This document shows positions 35,048 through 43,527 of a stretch of 64,000 nt of DNA, piece by piece. A program made the translations under genes and the position numbers. The notes beneath the pieces were generated by a model. That model was not told where the DNA came from. It saw nothing but the letters and a program-made list of their open reading frames with translations, and ran no database searches. Source of the stretch: Nocardia sp. alder85J (GTDB lineage: Bacteria > Actinomycetota > Actinomycetes > Mycobacteriales > Mycobacteriaceae); the NCBI RefSeq assembly GCF_020176955.2, contig NZ_JAIUCZ020000017.1, forward strand, positions 78,166 through 142,165, given 5' to 3'. Numbering within the stretch: position 1 is the stretch's first letter; every line of letters begins with the position of its first letter.

Positions 35048-35889
35048 CCCTGACGCCCGTGCCCGATCTGCTCGCCGCCTCGCGGCCGGGCGCACTGGCC
35101 GCCTTCAACGTGATCACGCTGGAACACGCGGAGGCCGTGGCCGCCGCCGCGGAGGCGACGGCACGGCCCGCCGTGCTCCAGATCTCGGAGAACACCGTGC
35201 GCTATCACGGTGGTCTCGCGCCGCTGGCCCGGGCCTGCCTGCAGATCGCCGCGGACAGTACGGCCGCGCTGGCGGTCCATCTGGACCACGCCACCGGCGC
35301 CGCGCTGATCGAATCGGCGGTGGCGCTGGGCATCACCTCGGTGATGTACGACGGCTCCACCCTGCCCGATGCCGACAACCGCGCCACCACGGCCGCGATC
35401 ACCCGATGGTGCCATCGGCGCGGGGTGGTGGTGGAGGCCGAGCTCGGCGCGGTGGGCGGCAAAGGAGGGGCCCACACGCCCGGGGTCCGGACCGATCCGG
35501 CCGCCGCCGCGGCGTTCGTCACCGCGACCGGCGTCGACGCGCTGGCGGTCGCGGTCGGCTCCGAGCACGCGATGCAGGCCCGGACGGCCCGCCTCGACGA
35601 CGACCTGATCGCCGCACTGGCGGCGCGGGTGCCGGTACCGCTGGTGCTGCACGGCTCCTCGGGGGTGCCCGACGCTGGCCTGCGGTCGGCGGTCCGGCAC
35701 GGCATGGCGAAGATCAATCTCGCGACCCGGCTGAACATCACGCTCACCGGCGCCGTCCGGACGGCGCTGGCCGACGGTCCGGCGCTCACCGATCCGCGCC
35801 GGTATCTGGCGCCCGCCCGGCGGGCCGTGCAGAGCGAGGTCGAGCATTTCCTGCGACTGCTGGATCCGGCCGCCGCGACCGCTGCCTGA
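35044..35889 (+). CDS. Class II ketose-bisphosphate aldolase, probable tagatose-bisphosphate aldolase
   Basis: 281-residue zinc aldolase of the KbaY/GatY/FbaA family: AAFNVITLEHAEAV, zinc ligand region AVHLDHATG, ELGAVGGKGG, zinc histidine LHGSSGVP and phosphate-binding KINLATRLN. It would split tagatose-1,6-bisphosphate into dihydroxyacetone phosphate and glyceraldehyde 3-phosphate. Last gene of the amino-sugar unit. Fructose-bisphosphate is the alternative substrate; the operon context favours tagatose. Confidence 0.9.
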   Translation: MTLTPVPDLLAASRPGALAAFNVITLEHAEAVAAAAEATARPAVLQISENTVRYHGGLAPLARACLQIAADSTAALAVHLDHATGAALIESAVALGITSVMYDGSTLPDADNRATTAAITRWCHRRGVVVEAELGAVGGKGGAHTPGVRTDPAAAAAFVTATGVDALAVAVGSEHAMQARTARLDDDLIAALAARVPVPLVLHGSSGVPDAGLRSAVRHGMAKINLATRLNITLTGAVRTALADGPALTDPRRYLAPARRAVQSEVEHFLRLLDPAAATAA

Positions 35890-35972
35890 GTCAGCACCTG
35901 TTTTGTCGCGATGGTCCAGGTCAGCGAATGTTGTTGCCGATCAGAAATATTGGGCGTGCATCATCTTCTCCC

Positions 35973-36458
35973 GTGGCATCGCTCCCACCGAAACACCGCC
36001 TCCTGGAGGCCTGCCGTGGCCTGCCGGTCGAGACCGGCCCGCCCGACGAACACCTCGTACTGCGCTGTGCCTGCCGGCTGGCCGAACTGCACGAGCAACG
36101 GATGGCCGCCGAGCCCGGCACCGTCACCGTCACCGAGATCGATCACGATCGGGCCCGCCTGGTCCACGACATCGACGGCTGGGTGGTGCGGGAGTTACCC
36201 ACGGCGCACGGAGGCGCCCGCATGCACACCGAAACCGTCGGCACGGTGGTCGACCGGCTCGCCCAGTTCTCGGCCCAGGCGTACTCGACGCTGACCGGGG
36301 CGCCCGAATGGATGGTGCACGACGCCTGGCGTCGCCTGTCCGAGTTGGCGGTGGCCTACGAGGATCTGGCGGTGGACGTCACCGGCGGCGTCTGCCGGCT
36401 GCCCGATTTCAGCGGCCATCACGAATACGACCGCGGCCCACACGAATTCGAGCACTGA
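35973..36458 (+). CDS. DUF4254 domain protein
   Basis: 161-residue protein of a family frequent in Nocardia and relatives: LLEACRG near the start, LAELHEQRM, RARLVHDIDGWV, HTETVGTVVDRLA and the C-terminal AWRRLSELAVAYEDLAVDV. Rich in charged helices, no signal peptide, no known activity. GTG start chosen because family similarity begins at LPPKHRLLEACRG. It stands alone between the aldolase gene and a hairpin pair. Confidence 0.8.
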   Translation: MASLPPKHRLLEACRGLPVETGPPDEHLVLRCACRLAELHEQRMAAEPGTVTVTEIDHDRARLVHDIDGWVVRELPTAHGGARMHTETVGTVVDRLAQFSAQAYSTLTGAPEWMVHDAWRRLSELAVAYEDLAVDVTGGVCRLPDFSGHHEYDRGPHEFEH

Positions 36459-36480
36459 GAAGATCCCGGCCGCGGAGTCG

Positions 36481-36591
36481 GTGGCACCGGGATGAGGAAC
36501 CGGTGCCACCTCGTCCGACGGCACTCGGCCGATGAGCTCCGGCCGGGTGACACAGAGGGCCGCCGGCGACACCGGATGAGGAAAAACGGTG
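36481..36591. terminator. Two hairpins with the same loop sequence
   Basis: GTGGCACCGG / CCGGTGCCAC (36481-36509) is a perfect 10-base stem with loop GATGAGGAA. A second, weaker hairpin CACCG / CGGTG (36570-36591) has a loop that starts with the same GATGAGGAA. The first follows the DUF4254 gene by 22 bases. The rest of 36459-36793 holds no gene; its last 40 bases are unusually AT-rich with repeated TTTAC. Confidence 0.55.
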
Positions 36592-36793
36592 GCGTCGACG
36601 GCCCTCGAGTCGTCGGCGACCCTGGCGAGGGTGCAAGTGCCGCCGACTGTGGGGATGGCGGATCAGGGCAGTTGATCCGTGTCGGTTGCCCGACGCATTT
36701 CATCCTGCGCGCAGAACCTGAACAGCTCCGTCGACAGACCTGTGAACTCCCTGGCAGTCACTTTTATTGCGCTTTACTGTTTTTACCGTACTT

Positions 36794-38368
36794 TTACTCT
36801 TCGACGGCCGATCGCGCCGAAACCACCAGCCCTTCCGGCAGCAATTCCCGGACGGCGTCGATGGTGTCGGCATGGGCCGGCGTCTTGTCCGGGCGGTATC
36901 GCACCACCCGGGCGAACCGCAGCGCCACCCCGCCGGGATACCGGGGGCTGGCCTGCACACCGTCGAGGGCCACCTCGACCACCAGTTCCGGCCACAGGTA
37001 CACCGTGTGCTCGTTGCGGGAGCGCTCGTGCTGGGGGAATTCCGCTGTCTGCCACTGCAACAGCGCATCGGTCAGCCCCTTGAAGGTCTTGCCGACCATG
37101 ATCGGCTCGCCGCCCGCCGGATCACGCGCGCCCAGATGCAGATTCGACAGATAGCCGGTGCGGCGGCCGTACCCCCACTCGGCCCCGAGCACCACCAGAT
37201 CCAGGGTGTGGGTGGGTTTGATCTTCTGCCAGCCCCGGCCGCGCCGCCCCGCGGCGTACGGCGCGGCCAGTGATTTGATCATGATGCCCTCGTGGCCCGC
37301 GGCCAGGGCGCCGTCGAAGTATTCGGCCGCCGATTCGGCATCGGGGTCGACCAGCGCCGGAATGGCGTGCTGCCCGGCCACCCGCAGCAACGCCGCCCGC
37401 CGCTCCCGCAGCGGGGCATCGAGGAAGTCGATGCCGTCGAGGTGCAGGCAGTCGAAGAAGTACGGATGCAGCAGCAGATCCCGGGCCGAGGTGATCTCCG
37501 GCGCCGCACCCGGTTCCACGGTGGCGAAGCGGCTCATCGTCTCCTGGAAGGGGCGGGGGCGGCCGGAATCGGTGAGCGCCAGCGTCTCCCCGTCGAGGAC
37601 GACGCTCTCACAGGGCAGCGCCGCCACCAGCCGCACCAGCTCCGGCACCCCGGCGGTGATGTCGCGCAGCGTCCTGGTGAACACCCAGACCTGGGAACCC
37701 TCGCGGTGCACCTGGATCCGGGCGCCGTCGAGCTTGTGTTCGACGCTCACGTCGCCGCCGAACTCCTCGAACGCACCGTCGAGGGTGGCGCCGGGCGCGG
37801 CCAGCATGGGCTGGATGGGCCGCCCCACCTCGAGCCGGAACTCCGCCAGCGCGGCGGCGCCACCGGTCAGCGCGGCCACCGCGGTGACCGGCAGCCGCCC
37901 GGACAGCATCGCGGCCCGGCGCACCGCCGCCACGGGCACCTCGGCGGCGGCCGCGACCGCCTCCGCCACGATCGCCGCGAGCGCGCCCTGCCGCAGCTCC
38001 CCGGTCAGCAACCGGACCAGGAAATCGCGCTCGGCCGCCGTGGCCGCGGCCAGCAGCGAGCCCAGCAACTCCCGGCGCCGGGCCGCCGACCCGGCGCCGA
38101 CGGTGCCGGCCAGTTCGGTGAGCGTCGCGTCGACCGCGGCCACGGTGAGCGTCGCGGTGGCGGCGGGCTCGGCCTCGACCGCGGCCAGGGTGCGCCACCC
38201 GGCGCCGACGCGCCCCTGTGGCAGCTCCCCCGAGACCCAGGCCACGACCTGGGCGGCCGCCACCGGCCCGGCCCGGCCCACGAGGGCGGCCAGGGTCGTG
38301 ATCTTGGCCTTGCGCGATCGGGTCGCGCGGACGGCCTCCGAAGCGGCCACCACCTCCGAGAGCAGCAT
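36794..38368 (-). CDS. ligB: ATP-dependent DNA ligase, LigB type
   Basis: 524-residue ligase with the N-terminal DNA-binding domain, nucleotidyltransferase domain and OB fold. The adenylation motif is EHKLDGARIQ with Lys212; motif III DCLHLDG, motif IV EGIMIKS and motif V WQKIKP follow, and the C-terminal VVEVALDGVQASPRYPGGVALRFARV is the OB part. This is the three-domain form that in mycobacteria is a non-essential accessory to NAD-dependent LigA. Stand-alone, convergent with the DUF4254 gene, divergent to ramB. Confidence 0.93.
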   Translation of the reverse strand: MLLSEVVAASEAVRATRSRKAKITTLAALVGRAGPVAAAQVVAWVSGELPQGRVGAGWRTLAAVEAEPAATATLTVAAVDATLTELAGTVGAGSAARRRELLGSLLAAATAAERDFLVRLLTGELRQGALAAIVAEAVAAAAEVPVAAVRRAAMLSGRLPVTAVAALTGGAAALAEFRLEVGRPIQPMLAAPGATLDGAFEEFGGDVSVEHKLDGARIQVHREGSQVWVFTRTLRDITAGVPELVRLVAALPCESVVLDGETLALTDSGRPRPFQETMSRFATVEPGAAPEITSARDLLLHPYFFDCLHLDGIDFLDAPLRERRAALLRVAGQHAIPALVDPDAESAAEYFDGALAAGHEGIMIKSLAAPYAAGRRGRGWQKIKPTHTLDLVVLGAEWGYGRRTGYLSNLHLGARDPAGGEPIMVGKTFKGLTDALLQWQTAEFPQHERSRNEHTVYLWPELVVEVALDGVQASPRYPGGVALRFARVVRYRPDKTPAHADTIDAVRELLPEGLVVSARSAVEE

Positions 38369-38473
38369 GTGTCGACCGTAACCGCACGGACCGACAGGTT
38401 CAGGGAACGCGCGCGGGCACGCCCCCGTGGTCGATGATGTGACATGCTGCGCATCGTTCTGTTAATTGATCCG

Positions 38474-38503
38474 TTGGCAAGCGTGCGAAATCATCCATAA
38501 ACT
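38474..38503 (+). promoter_or_regulatory. Probable leaderless promoter of ramB
   Basis: TTGGCA, an 18-base spacer and TAAACT; the -10 hexamer ends six bases before the ramB ATG, so transcription would begin at or next to the start codon. A GCAAGCGTGCGAAA stretch within the spacer resembles RamB-type half sites and could mediate autoregulation. Confidence 0.5.
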
Positions 38504-38509
38504 GGGCGA

Positions 38510-39919
38510 ATGGCCAAAACTTATGTCGGCGCGCGATTACGTCAGCTGCGCACCGAACGAGGGCTGAGTCAGGTTTCGCTCGCCAAGCAGTTGGAGATCT
38601 CGGCGAGCTATCTGAATCAGATCGAGCACGATGTGCGACCGCTCACCGTGCCGGTGCTGCTGCGCATCAGCGAGGTCTTCGGCGTCGATCCCACCTTCTT
38701 CTCCTCCCAGGACGACACCCGGCTGGTGGCCGAACTCCAGGAGGTGGTGATGGACCAGGAACTCGGCATCGAGGCCGACGCCCAGGAGGTCGCCGACATG
38801 GTCTCCGCGCATCCGGGCCTGGCCCGCGCCATGGTCAACATGCATCGGCGCTACCGCAACACCACCGCCCAGCTGGCCGCGGCCACCGAGGACCGGTTCG
38901 CCGACGGCAGCGGCACCGGCTCCATCTCGCGACCGCACGAGGAGGTCCGGGACTTCTTCTACCAGCGGCAGAACTACATCCACGAGCTGGACACCGCCGC
39001 GGAGGAGCTGGCCGTCCGGATGCGTTTCCACGGCGGCGACGTCGTCCGCGAGATCGCCCGGCGGCTCGACTCGGCGCACGGAGTGCAGATCGTCGAGCGC
39101 ATCGATCTCGGTGAGGGGGTGCTGCACCGCTTCGATCCGGAGCAGCGGCGGCTGGAGATCGCCCCGCATCTGTCCGGCGGGCAGCGGGTGTTCAAACTCG
39201 CCGCCGAACTGTCCTATCTGGAACAGGGTGATCTGATCGAGAAATTGGTCGACGAGGGCAATTTCGCCTCCGAGGACACCCGCCGGCTGGCCCGGCTGGG
39301 CCTGGCCAATTACTTCGCCGCCGCGATCGTGCTGCCGTACAGCCAATTCCACGAAGTGGCCGAGGATTTCCGCTACGACATCGAACGGCTGTCGTCGTTC
39401 TTCATGCAGAGTTACGAGACCATCTGCCACCGACTTTCGACCCTGCAACGCCCGAAACTACGGGGCGTCCCGTTCTCGTTCGTCCGGGTGGATCGGGCGG
39501 GCAACATGTCGAAACGACAGTCCGCCACCGGATTCCACTTCTCCTCCGCGGGCGGCACCTGCCCGCTGTGGAACGTGTACGAGACCTTCGCCTATCCGGG
39601 CCGGATCATGACCCAGATCGCCCAGATGCCCGACGGCCGCAACTATCTCTGGATCGCCCGGACCGTGGAGCGCCGCGCCGTCCGCTACGGCGAACCCAGC
39701 AAGACCTTCGCCATCGGCCTGGGTTGTGAACTGCGGCATGCCAATCGGGTGGTCTACGCCGACGGGCTCGATCTGGTCGAGCCGAAGGCCACCCCGATCG
39801 GCGCCGGCTGCCGGGTCTGCGAACGGGCCAACTGCCCGCAACGCGCCTTCCCGCCGCTGGGCAAATCCCTCGACATCAGCGAGCACCGCAGCTCCATCTC
39901 GCCGTACGTGCTGCGCTGA
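38510..39919 (+). CDS. ramB: RamB, regulator of acetate and glyoxylate metabolism
   Basis: 469-residue XRE-family regulator. The helix-turn-helix occupies about 8-62 (GARLRQLRTERGLSQVSLAKQ, SASYLNQIEHDVRPLTVPVLLRI). The central part has the IrrE/ImmA-peptidase-like core without the metal motif, and the C-terminal short-chain fatty-acyl regulator domain ends in a cysteine cluster, GCRVCERANCPQRAFPP. In corynebacteria and M. tuberculosis RamB represses aceA and acetate genes. Here it is 29 kb from aceA instead of adjacent. PrpR is a close paralogue, but the N-terminus follows RamB better. Confidence 0.9.
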   Translation: MAKTYVGARLRQLRTERGLSQVSLAKQLEISASYLNQIEHDVRPLTVPVLLRISEVFGVDPTFFSSQDDTRLVAELQEVVMDQELGIEADAQEVADMVSAHPGLARAMVNMHRRYRNTTAQLAAATEDRFADGSGTGSISRPHEEVRDFFYQRQNYIHELDTAAEELAVRMRFHGGDVVREIARRLDSAHGVQIVERIDLGEGVLHRFDPEQRRLEIAPHLSGGQRVFKLAAELSYLEQGDLIEKLVDEGNFASEDTRRLARLGLANYFAAAIVLPYSQFHEVAEDFRYDIERLSSFFMQSYETICHRLSTLQRPKLRGVPFSFVRVDRAGNMSKRQSATGFHFSSAGGTCPLWNVYETFAYPGRIMTQIAQMPDGRNYLWIARTVERRAVRYGEPSKTFAIGLGCELRHANRVVYADGLDLVEPKATPIGAGCRVCERANCPQRAFPPLGKSLDISEHRSSISPYVLR

Positions 39920-39968
39920 GGGGCGAACCGGCCGGCCGGGGCGGGGCCGCACGGACGAGGTGGGCGGC

Positions 39969-40661
39969 TCAGTCCCGCACGGCCTGCCCGAGCCGCGTCA
40001 GCGCGAGCGCCTGGCGGGCGCGGGCCAGCACGTGGTCACGAGAGCTGGTGATGTGGGCCAGCAGCGCGCCCAGTGCCGTGTCCAGATCCTCGGCCAGGAC
40101 GTGTTCGGCGATCCGGATGTGCTCGGTGGTCATCGTCGTGATCCGGTCGGCGGCGGGCACGTCCAGCGCGCGCAGCGGGCGGACCCGGGCGTGCACGGTG
40201 GCCAGCGCCTCGACCAGCGAGGCGTTGCCCGCGGCCGCCAGCAGCGTGGCGTGGAACTGCTCGTCGGCGACGACCAGATCCAGACCGGGTTCCGGGGGCC
40301 GGTCCACCCGGGTCCGCCACAGGTCCAGTTCCCGGCGGATCGACAGCTGGTCGTGCGTCGAGCTGCCGGCGATCACCCGCTGAATTCCCCTGGCCTCCAG
40401 GATCATTCGCAGTTCGAACAGATCCGCCAGTTCGTCCAGCCGGGGCCGGTAGGGATAGAGGCCGTCAGCGTGCCGCTCCAGCAGGCCGTCGGCGAGCAAC
40501 CGGGCCAGCGCCTCGCGCACCGGCGTGCGCGAGACACCGTAGATGTCGGCGAGGCGCTCCTCGGCCAGCCGCTCGGAGGGCACGATCACCCCGGCGGACA
40601 GGTCTCGGAGAAGCGAGCGGTACACCCTCTCGCTCAACGAGTTTCGCCCCTTGCGCGCCAT
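39969..40661 (-). CDS. GntR-family (FadR-C) transcriptional regulator
   Basis: 230-residue repressor-type protein: winged helix at about 8-75 (SLSERVYRSLLRDLSAGVIVPSERL..., VSRTPVREALARLLADGLLE) and a FadR-like ligand domain with metal-type histidines (DEQFHATLLAAAGN; TTEHIRIAEHVLAED). I start at MARKGRNSLSERVY; the frame is open further but overlaps urtE. It begins 13 bases after the urtE stop codon, so it is probably the last gene of the urea importer operon. Repeated GTATAC elements before urtA are candidate targets. Confidence 0.88.
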   Translation of the reverse strand: MARKGRNSLSERVYRSLLRDLSAGVIVPSERLAEERLADIYGVSRTPVREALARLLADGLLERHADGLYPYRPRLDELADLFELRMILEARGIQRVIAGSSTHDQLSIRRELDLWRTRVDRPPEPGLDLVVADEQFHATLLAAAGNASLVEALATVHARVRPLRALDVPAADRITTMTTEHIRIAEHVLAEDLDTALGALLAHITSSRDHVLARARQALALTRLGQAVRD

Positions 40662-40674
40662 CCGCGAACCCGGC

Positions 40675-41382
40675 TCAGATGGCCATGGCCGCACGGACCG
40701 CGGATTCGGCTCCGGCACCGCCCTCCCCCGACGAGGTGATGCGGCCCGACCGCAGCACGTAGTAACGCTGGGCGGCCTGCAGGGCGAAGCCGATGTGCTG
40801 TTCCACCAGCAGCACGCTCAGCCCGCCCTTTCCGGCCGTGGTCCGCTGCGTGAGATCGATGATGGTGCGCTCGATCTCGGCCACCACCGAGGGCTGGATG
40901 CCCTCGGTCGGCTCGTCCAGGATCAGCAGCCGCGGCTCGGTGATCAGCGCCCGCGCGATGGCCAGTTGCTGCCGTTGCCCGCCGGACAGCAGGCCCGCCT
41001 TGCGGGTCAGCAACTCCCGCAGCGCCGGGAACAGATCCAGCGCGTCGTCGATCAGCGCCTTGCCGTTGCGGCGGCCGTCGGCGACGACCTGGAGATTCTC
41101 CGCGGTGGTCAGCTGCGGGAAGGACTGCTGCCCCTGCGGCACGTAGGCGATGCCGCGCCGCACCCGCCGCGACGGCGACAGCTTCGAGATCACCTCGTCG
41201 CCGAAGCGGATCTGCCCGGACCGTACCGGCAGCAGGCCGACCACCGCGCGCAGCAACGTGGTCTTGCCGGCGCCGTTGTGGCCCATGATCGCGCCCACCC
41301 CGTCGTCCGGAACCGTCAGGGACACACCGTGGATCACCTCGGTGCGGCCGTATCCGGCATGTACGTCAACGAGCTCCAGCAT
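40675..41382 (-). CDS. urtE: Urea ABC importer ATPase UrtE
   Basis: 235-residue ATPase of the LivF type: Walker A GHNGAGKTT, Q-loop PQGQQSFPQLT, signature LSGGQRQQLAIARAL, Walker B LLILDEPTEGIQPS and switch VEQHIGFA. QGQQSFP, rather than the QGRxIFP of amino-acid LivF, is a feature of UrtE. Its start lies inside the 3' end of urtD (17 bases overlap), giving tight coupling. Confidence 0.92.
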   Translation of the reverse strand: MLELVDVHAGYGRTEVIHGVSLTVPDDGVGAIMGHNGAGKTTLLRAVVGLLPVRSGQIRFGDEVISKLSPSRRVRRGIAYVPQGQQSFPQLTTAENLQVVADGRRNGKALIDDALDLFPALRELLTRKAGLLSGGQRQQLAIARALITEPRLLILDEPTEGIQPSVVAEIERTIIDLTQRTTAGKGGLSVLLVEQHIGFALQAAQRYYVLRSGRITSSGEGGAGAESAVRAAMAI

Positions 41383-42385
41383 CGGCGACCTCCTCGGTCT
41401 CGGCATAGGTGTCGCCGGCGGCGGCGGTGCCGAGGTAGACCTCCTGCACCTTCCGATCGGCCTGGACCTGTTCCACGGTGCCCTCGCTGAGCACCCGGCC
41501 GCCGGCCAGCACGGTCACCGAACTTGCGAAGGCCCGCATGAAATCCATGTCGTGCTCGACGACGATCACGACGCGATCGGTGCCGATGCGGCGCAACAGA
41601 TTTCCGGTCTCCTCGCGCTCCTCGGAGCTCATGCCCGCGACCGGCTCGTCCAGCAGCAGCACCGAGGCGTTCTGCACCAGCAGCATGCCGATCTCCAGCC
41701 ACTGCTTCTGCCCGTGCGCGAGCACCCCGGCCGGCCGGTCCCGCAGCGCGGTCAGCCCGGTGGTCTCCAGCGCCTCCTCGATGCTCGGCAGCACCGACTT
41801 CCGCCGCCGCAGCAGGCTCAGCGCGGAACGCCCGGCCCCCGCCGCGATGTCGAGATTCTGCAATACCGTCAGCTGTTCGAAGACGCTGGCGGTCTGGAAG
41901 GTACGGCCCACCCCCAGCCGCGCGATCTCGTGCACCTTGCGGCCCAGCAACTCCGCACCGGACTTCTGCGCCGACCCGGTCGCCGGAACCAGACCGGTGA
42001 TCGCATCGATCAACGTGGTCTTGCCCGCCCCGTTGGGCCCGATCAGGAACCGCAGATCCCCTTGCAGCACGGTCAGATCCACCTCGGTGACCGCCTTGAA
42101 CCCGTCGAAACTCACCGACAGGCCCCGGATCTCGAGGTACTCGCTGTCACCCATCCGGGTCGGCTCCGCCGCCTCGCCCCCGGCGGCCACGACCACCGGC
42201 GCGGGTGATCCGTCGGCGGCGGCTTCGGACACCGCCACCTCGGCCGAATCACTGTCGGCGGCGGCGACTTCGGCCGGATCTGCTTCCGCCGCAGCCGAAC
42301 TGTTTTCGGCGGCAACGGTGTCCGTCGGATCTATCTCGGCCGCAGCGGGTTCCGTCACGACCGGATCGGGCTCGTCGCTCATCAT
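41366..42385 (-). CDS. urtD: Urea ABC importer ATPase UrtD with acidic N-terminal extension
   Basis: 339-residue LivG-type ATPase. The domain proper starts near residue 82 (YLEIRGLSVSFDGFKAV) with Walker A GPNGAGKTT, Q-loop FQTASVFEQLT, a UrtD-style signature LAHGQKQWLEIGMLL and Walker B VLLLDEPVAGMSSEE. Before it are about 80 residues rich in Ala, Asp, Glu and Ser that typical UrtD lacks. Two adjacent ATGs (42385, 42382) both couple to the urtC stop; GGAGG precedes them. A shorter in-frame start at MGDSEYLEI would remove the extension. Confidence 0.9.
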   Translation of the reverse strand: MMSDEPDPVVTEPAAAEIDPTDTVAAENSSAAAEADPAEVAAADSDSAEVAVSEAAADGSPAPVVVAAGGEAAEPTRMGDSEYLEIRGLSVSFDGFKAVTEVDLTVLQGDLRFLIGPNGAGKTTLIDAITGLVPATGSAQKSGAELLGRKVHEIARLGVGRTFQTASVFEQLTVLQNLDIAAGAGRSALSLLRRRKSVLPSIEEALETTGLTALRDRPAGVLAHGQKQWLEIGMLLVQNASVLLLDEPVAGMSSEEREETGNLLRRIGTDRVVIVVEHDMDFMRAFASSVTVLAGGRVLSEGTVEQVQADRKVQEVYLGTAAAGDTYAETEEVADAGAR

Positions 42386-43527
42386 GCCTCCACCTTCGCG
42401 GGATCCGTGTCTTCGATCGGGTCCGGCGTGGTCGCGACCGGCAGCGGGACCGGGACGGATTCCGCGACGCCGGGCCGCACCCGTTCCAGCAATCCCTTCA
42501 GCAGCGGCCCGAAACCGGCCAGCCCGGCCGGGATGAACCCGACGACCAGTACGAACAGCGCGCCCTGGAAATAGGTCCAGGCGGACGGGAAGTGCTCGGA
42601 GAAGCTGGTCTGCGCCCACGCCACCCCGATCGCGCCCAGGACCGGGCCGAGCAGGGTGGTGCGCCCGCCGATGGCGACGCCGATCAGGAAGACGATCGAC
42701 GGCACCACCCCGATGTCGGCCGGGGAGATGATGCCGACGATCGGGGTGAACAGCGCGCCCGCGATCCCCGCGAAGAACGCCGCCGCCACGTACGCGACGA
42801 TCTTGATGTTGGCCGGGTCGTAGCCGAGGAAGCGCACCCGCTCCTCCTGGTCCCGCACCGCGACCAGCAGTTCCCCGTAGCGGCTGTGCATCAGCTGCCG
42901 CGCGATGGCCACCACGACCAGCAGTGCGGCCGCGGCGATGAAGAACAGCATCTTCCGGTTCACCGGATCGCTGAGCCGGAAGCCGAAAAAGGCCCGGAAG
43001 TCGCTGAGCCCGGTGAACCCGCCGATGGACTGCTGCCCGGTGAGCAGGATCGCCAGCGCCGCGACCAGCGCCTGCGACAGGATCGAGAAGTAGGCGCCCT
43101 TGACCCGGCGCTTGAACACGCCGAAGCCGAGCAACGCCGCGGCCAGGCCCGGCAGGATCAGGATCGCCAGGATCGCGACCGGCCCCGAGGCCATCGGCCG
43201 CCAGTACGCCGGCAGCGTGTCGATACCGGAGATCTGCATGAAATCCGGTACGTCCTGGTGCATCCGGGCCGCGTCGGCCAATTGCAGATGCATCCCCATC
43301 AGATAGGCGCCGATACCGAAGAACACACCCTGGCCCAGGGTGAGCATTCCGCCTCGGCCCCAGGCCAATCCGATGCCGACCGCGACGATCGCGAAGCACA
43401 GGAACTTGGCCAGCAGATTGAGCCGGAAGTCGCTGAGCACCCCCGGCGCCACGACGAACAACACGATGGCGGCGAGCACGAACCCGCCGACGGTCCGCAG
43501 CCACGGCCGCTGCAACAACGCGCTCAC
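42382..43527 (-). CDS. urtC: Urea ABC importer permease UrtC
   Basis: 381-residue LivM-type permease with about ten hydrophobic segments. UrtC-like features are GRGGMLTLGQGVFFGIGAYLMGMHL, SDFRAFFGFRLSD and FVLVVGFIPAGLAGF. The last 30 residues are a Pro/Val-rich cytoplasmic tail. GTG start overlapping urtB by GTGA, stop overlapping urtD. Confidence 0.92.
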   Translation of the reverse strand: MSALLQRPWLRTVGGFVLAAIVLFVVAPGVLSDFRLNLLAKFLCFAIVAVGIGLAWGRGGMLTLGQGVFFGIGAYLMGMHLQLADAARMHQDVPDFMQISGIDTLPAYWRPMASGPVAILAILILPGLAAALLGFGVFKRRVKGAYFSILSQALVAALAILLTGQQSIGGFTGLSDFRAFFGFRLSDPVNRKMLFFIAAAALLVVVAIARQLMHSRYGELLVAVRDQEERVRFLGYDPANIKIVAYVAAAFFAGIAGALFTPIVGIISPADIGVVPSIVFLIGVAIGGRTTLLGPVLGAIGVAWAQTSFSEHFPSAWTYFQGALFVLVVGFIPAGLAGFGPLLKGLLERVRPGVAESVPVPLPVATTPDPIEDTDPAKVEA

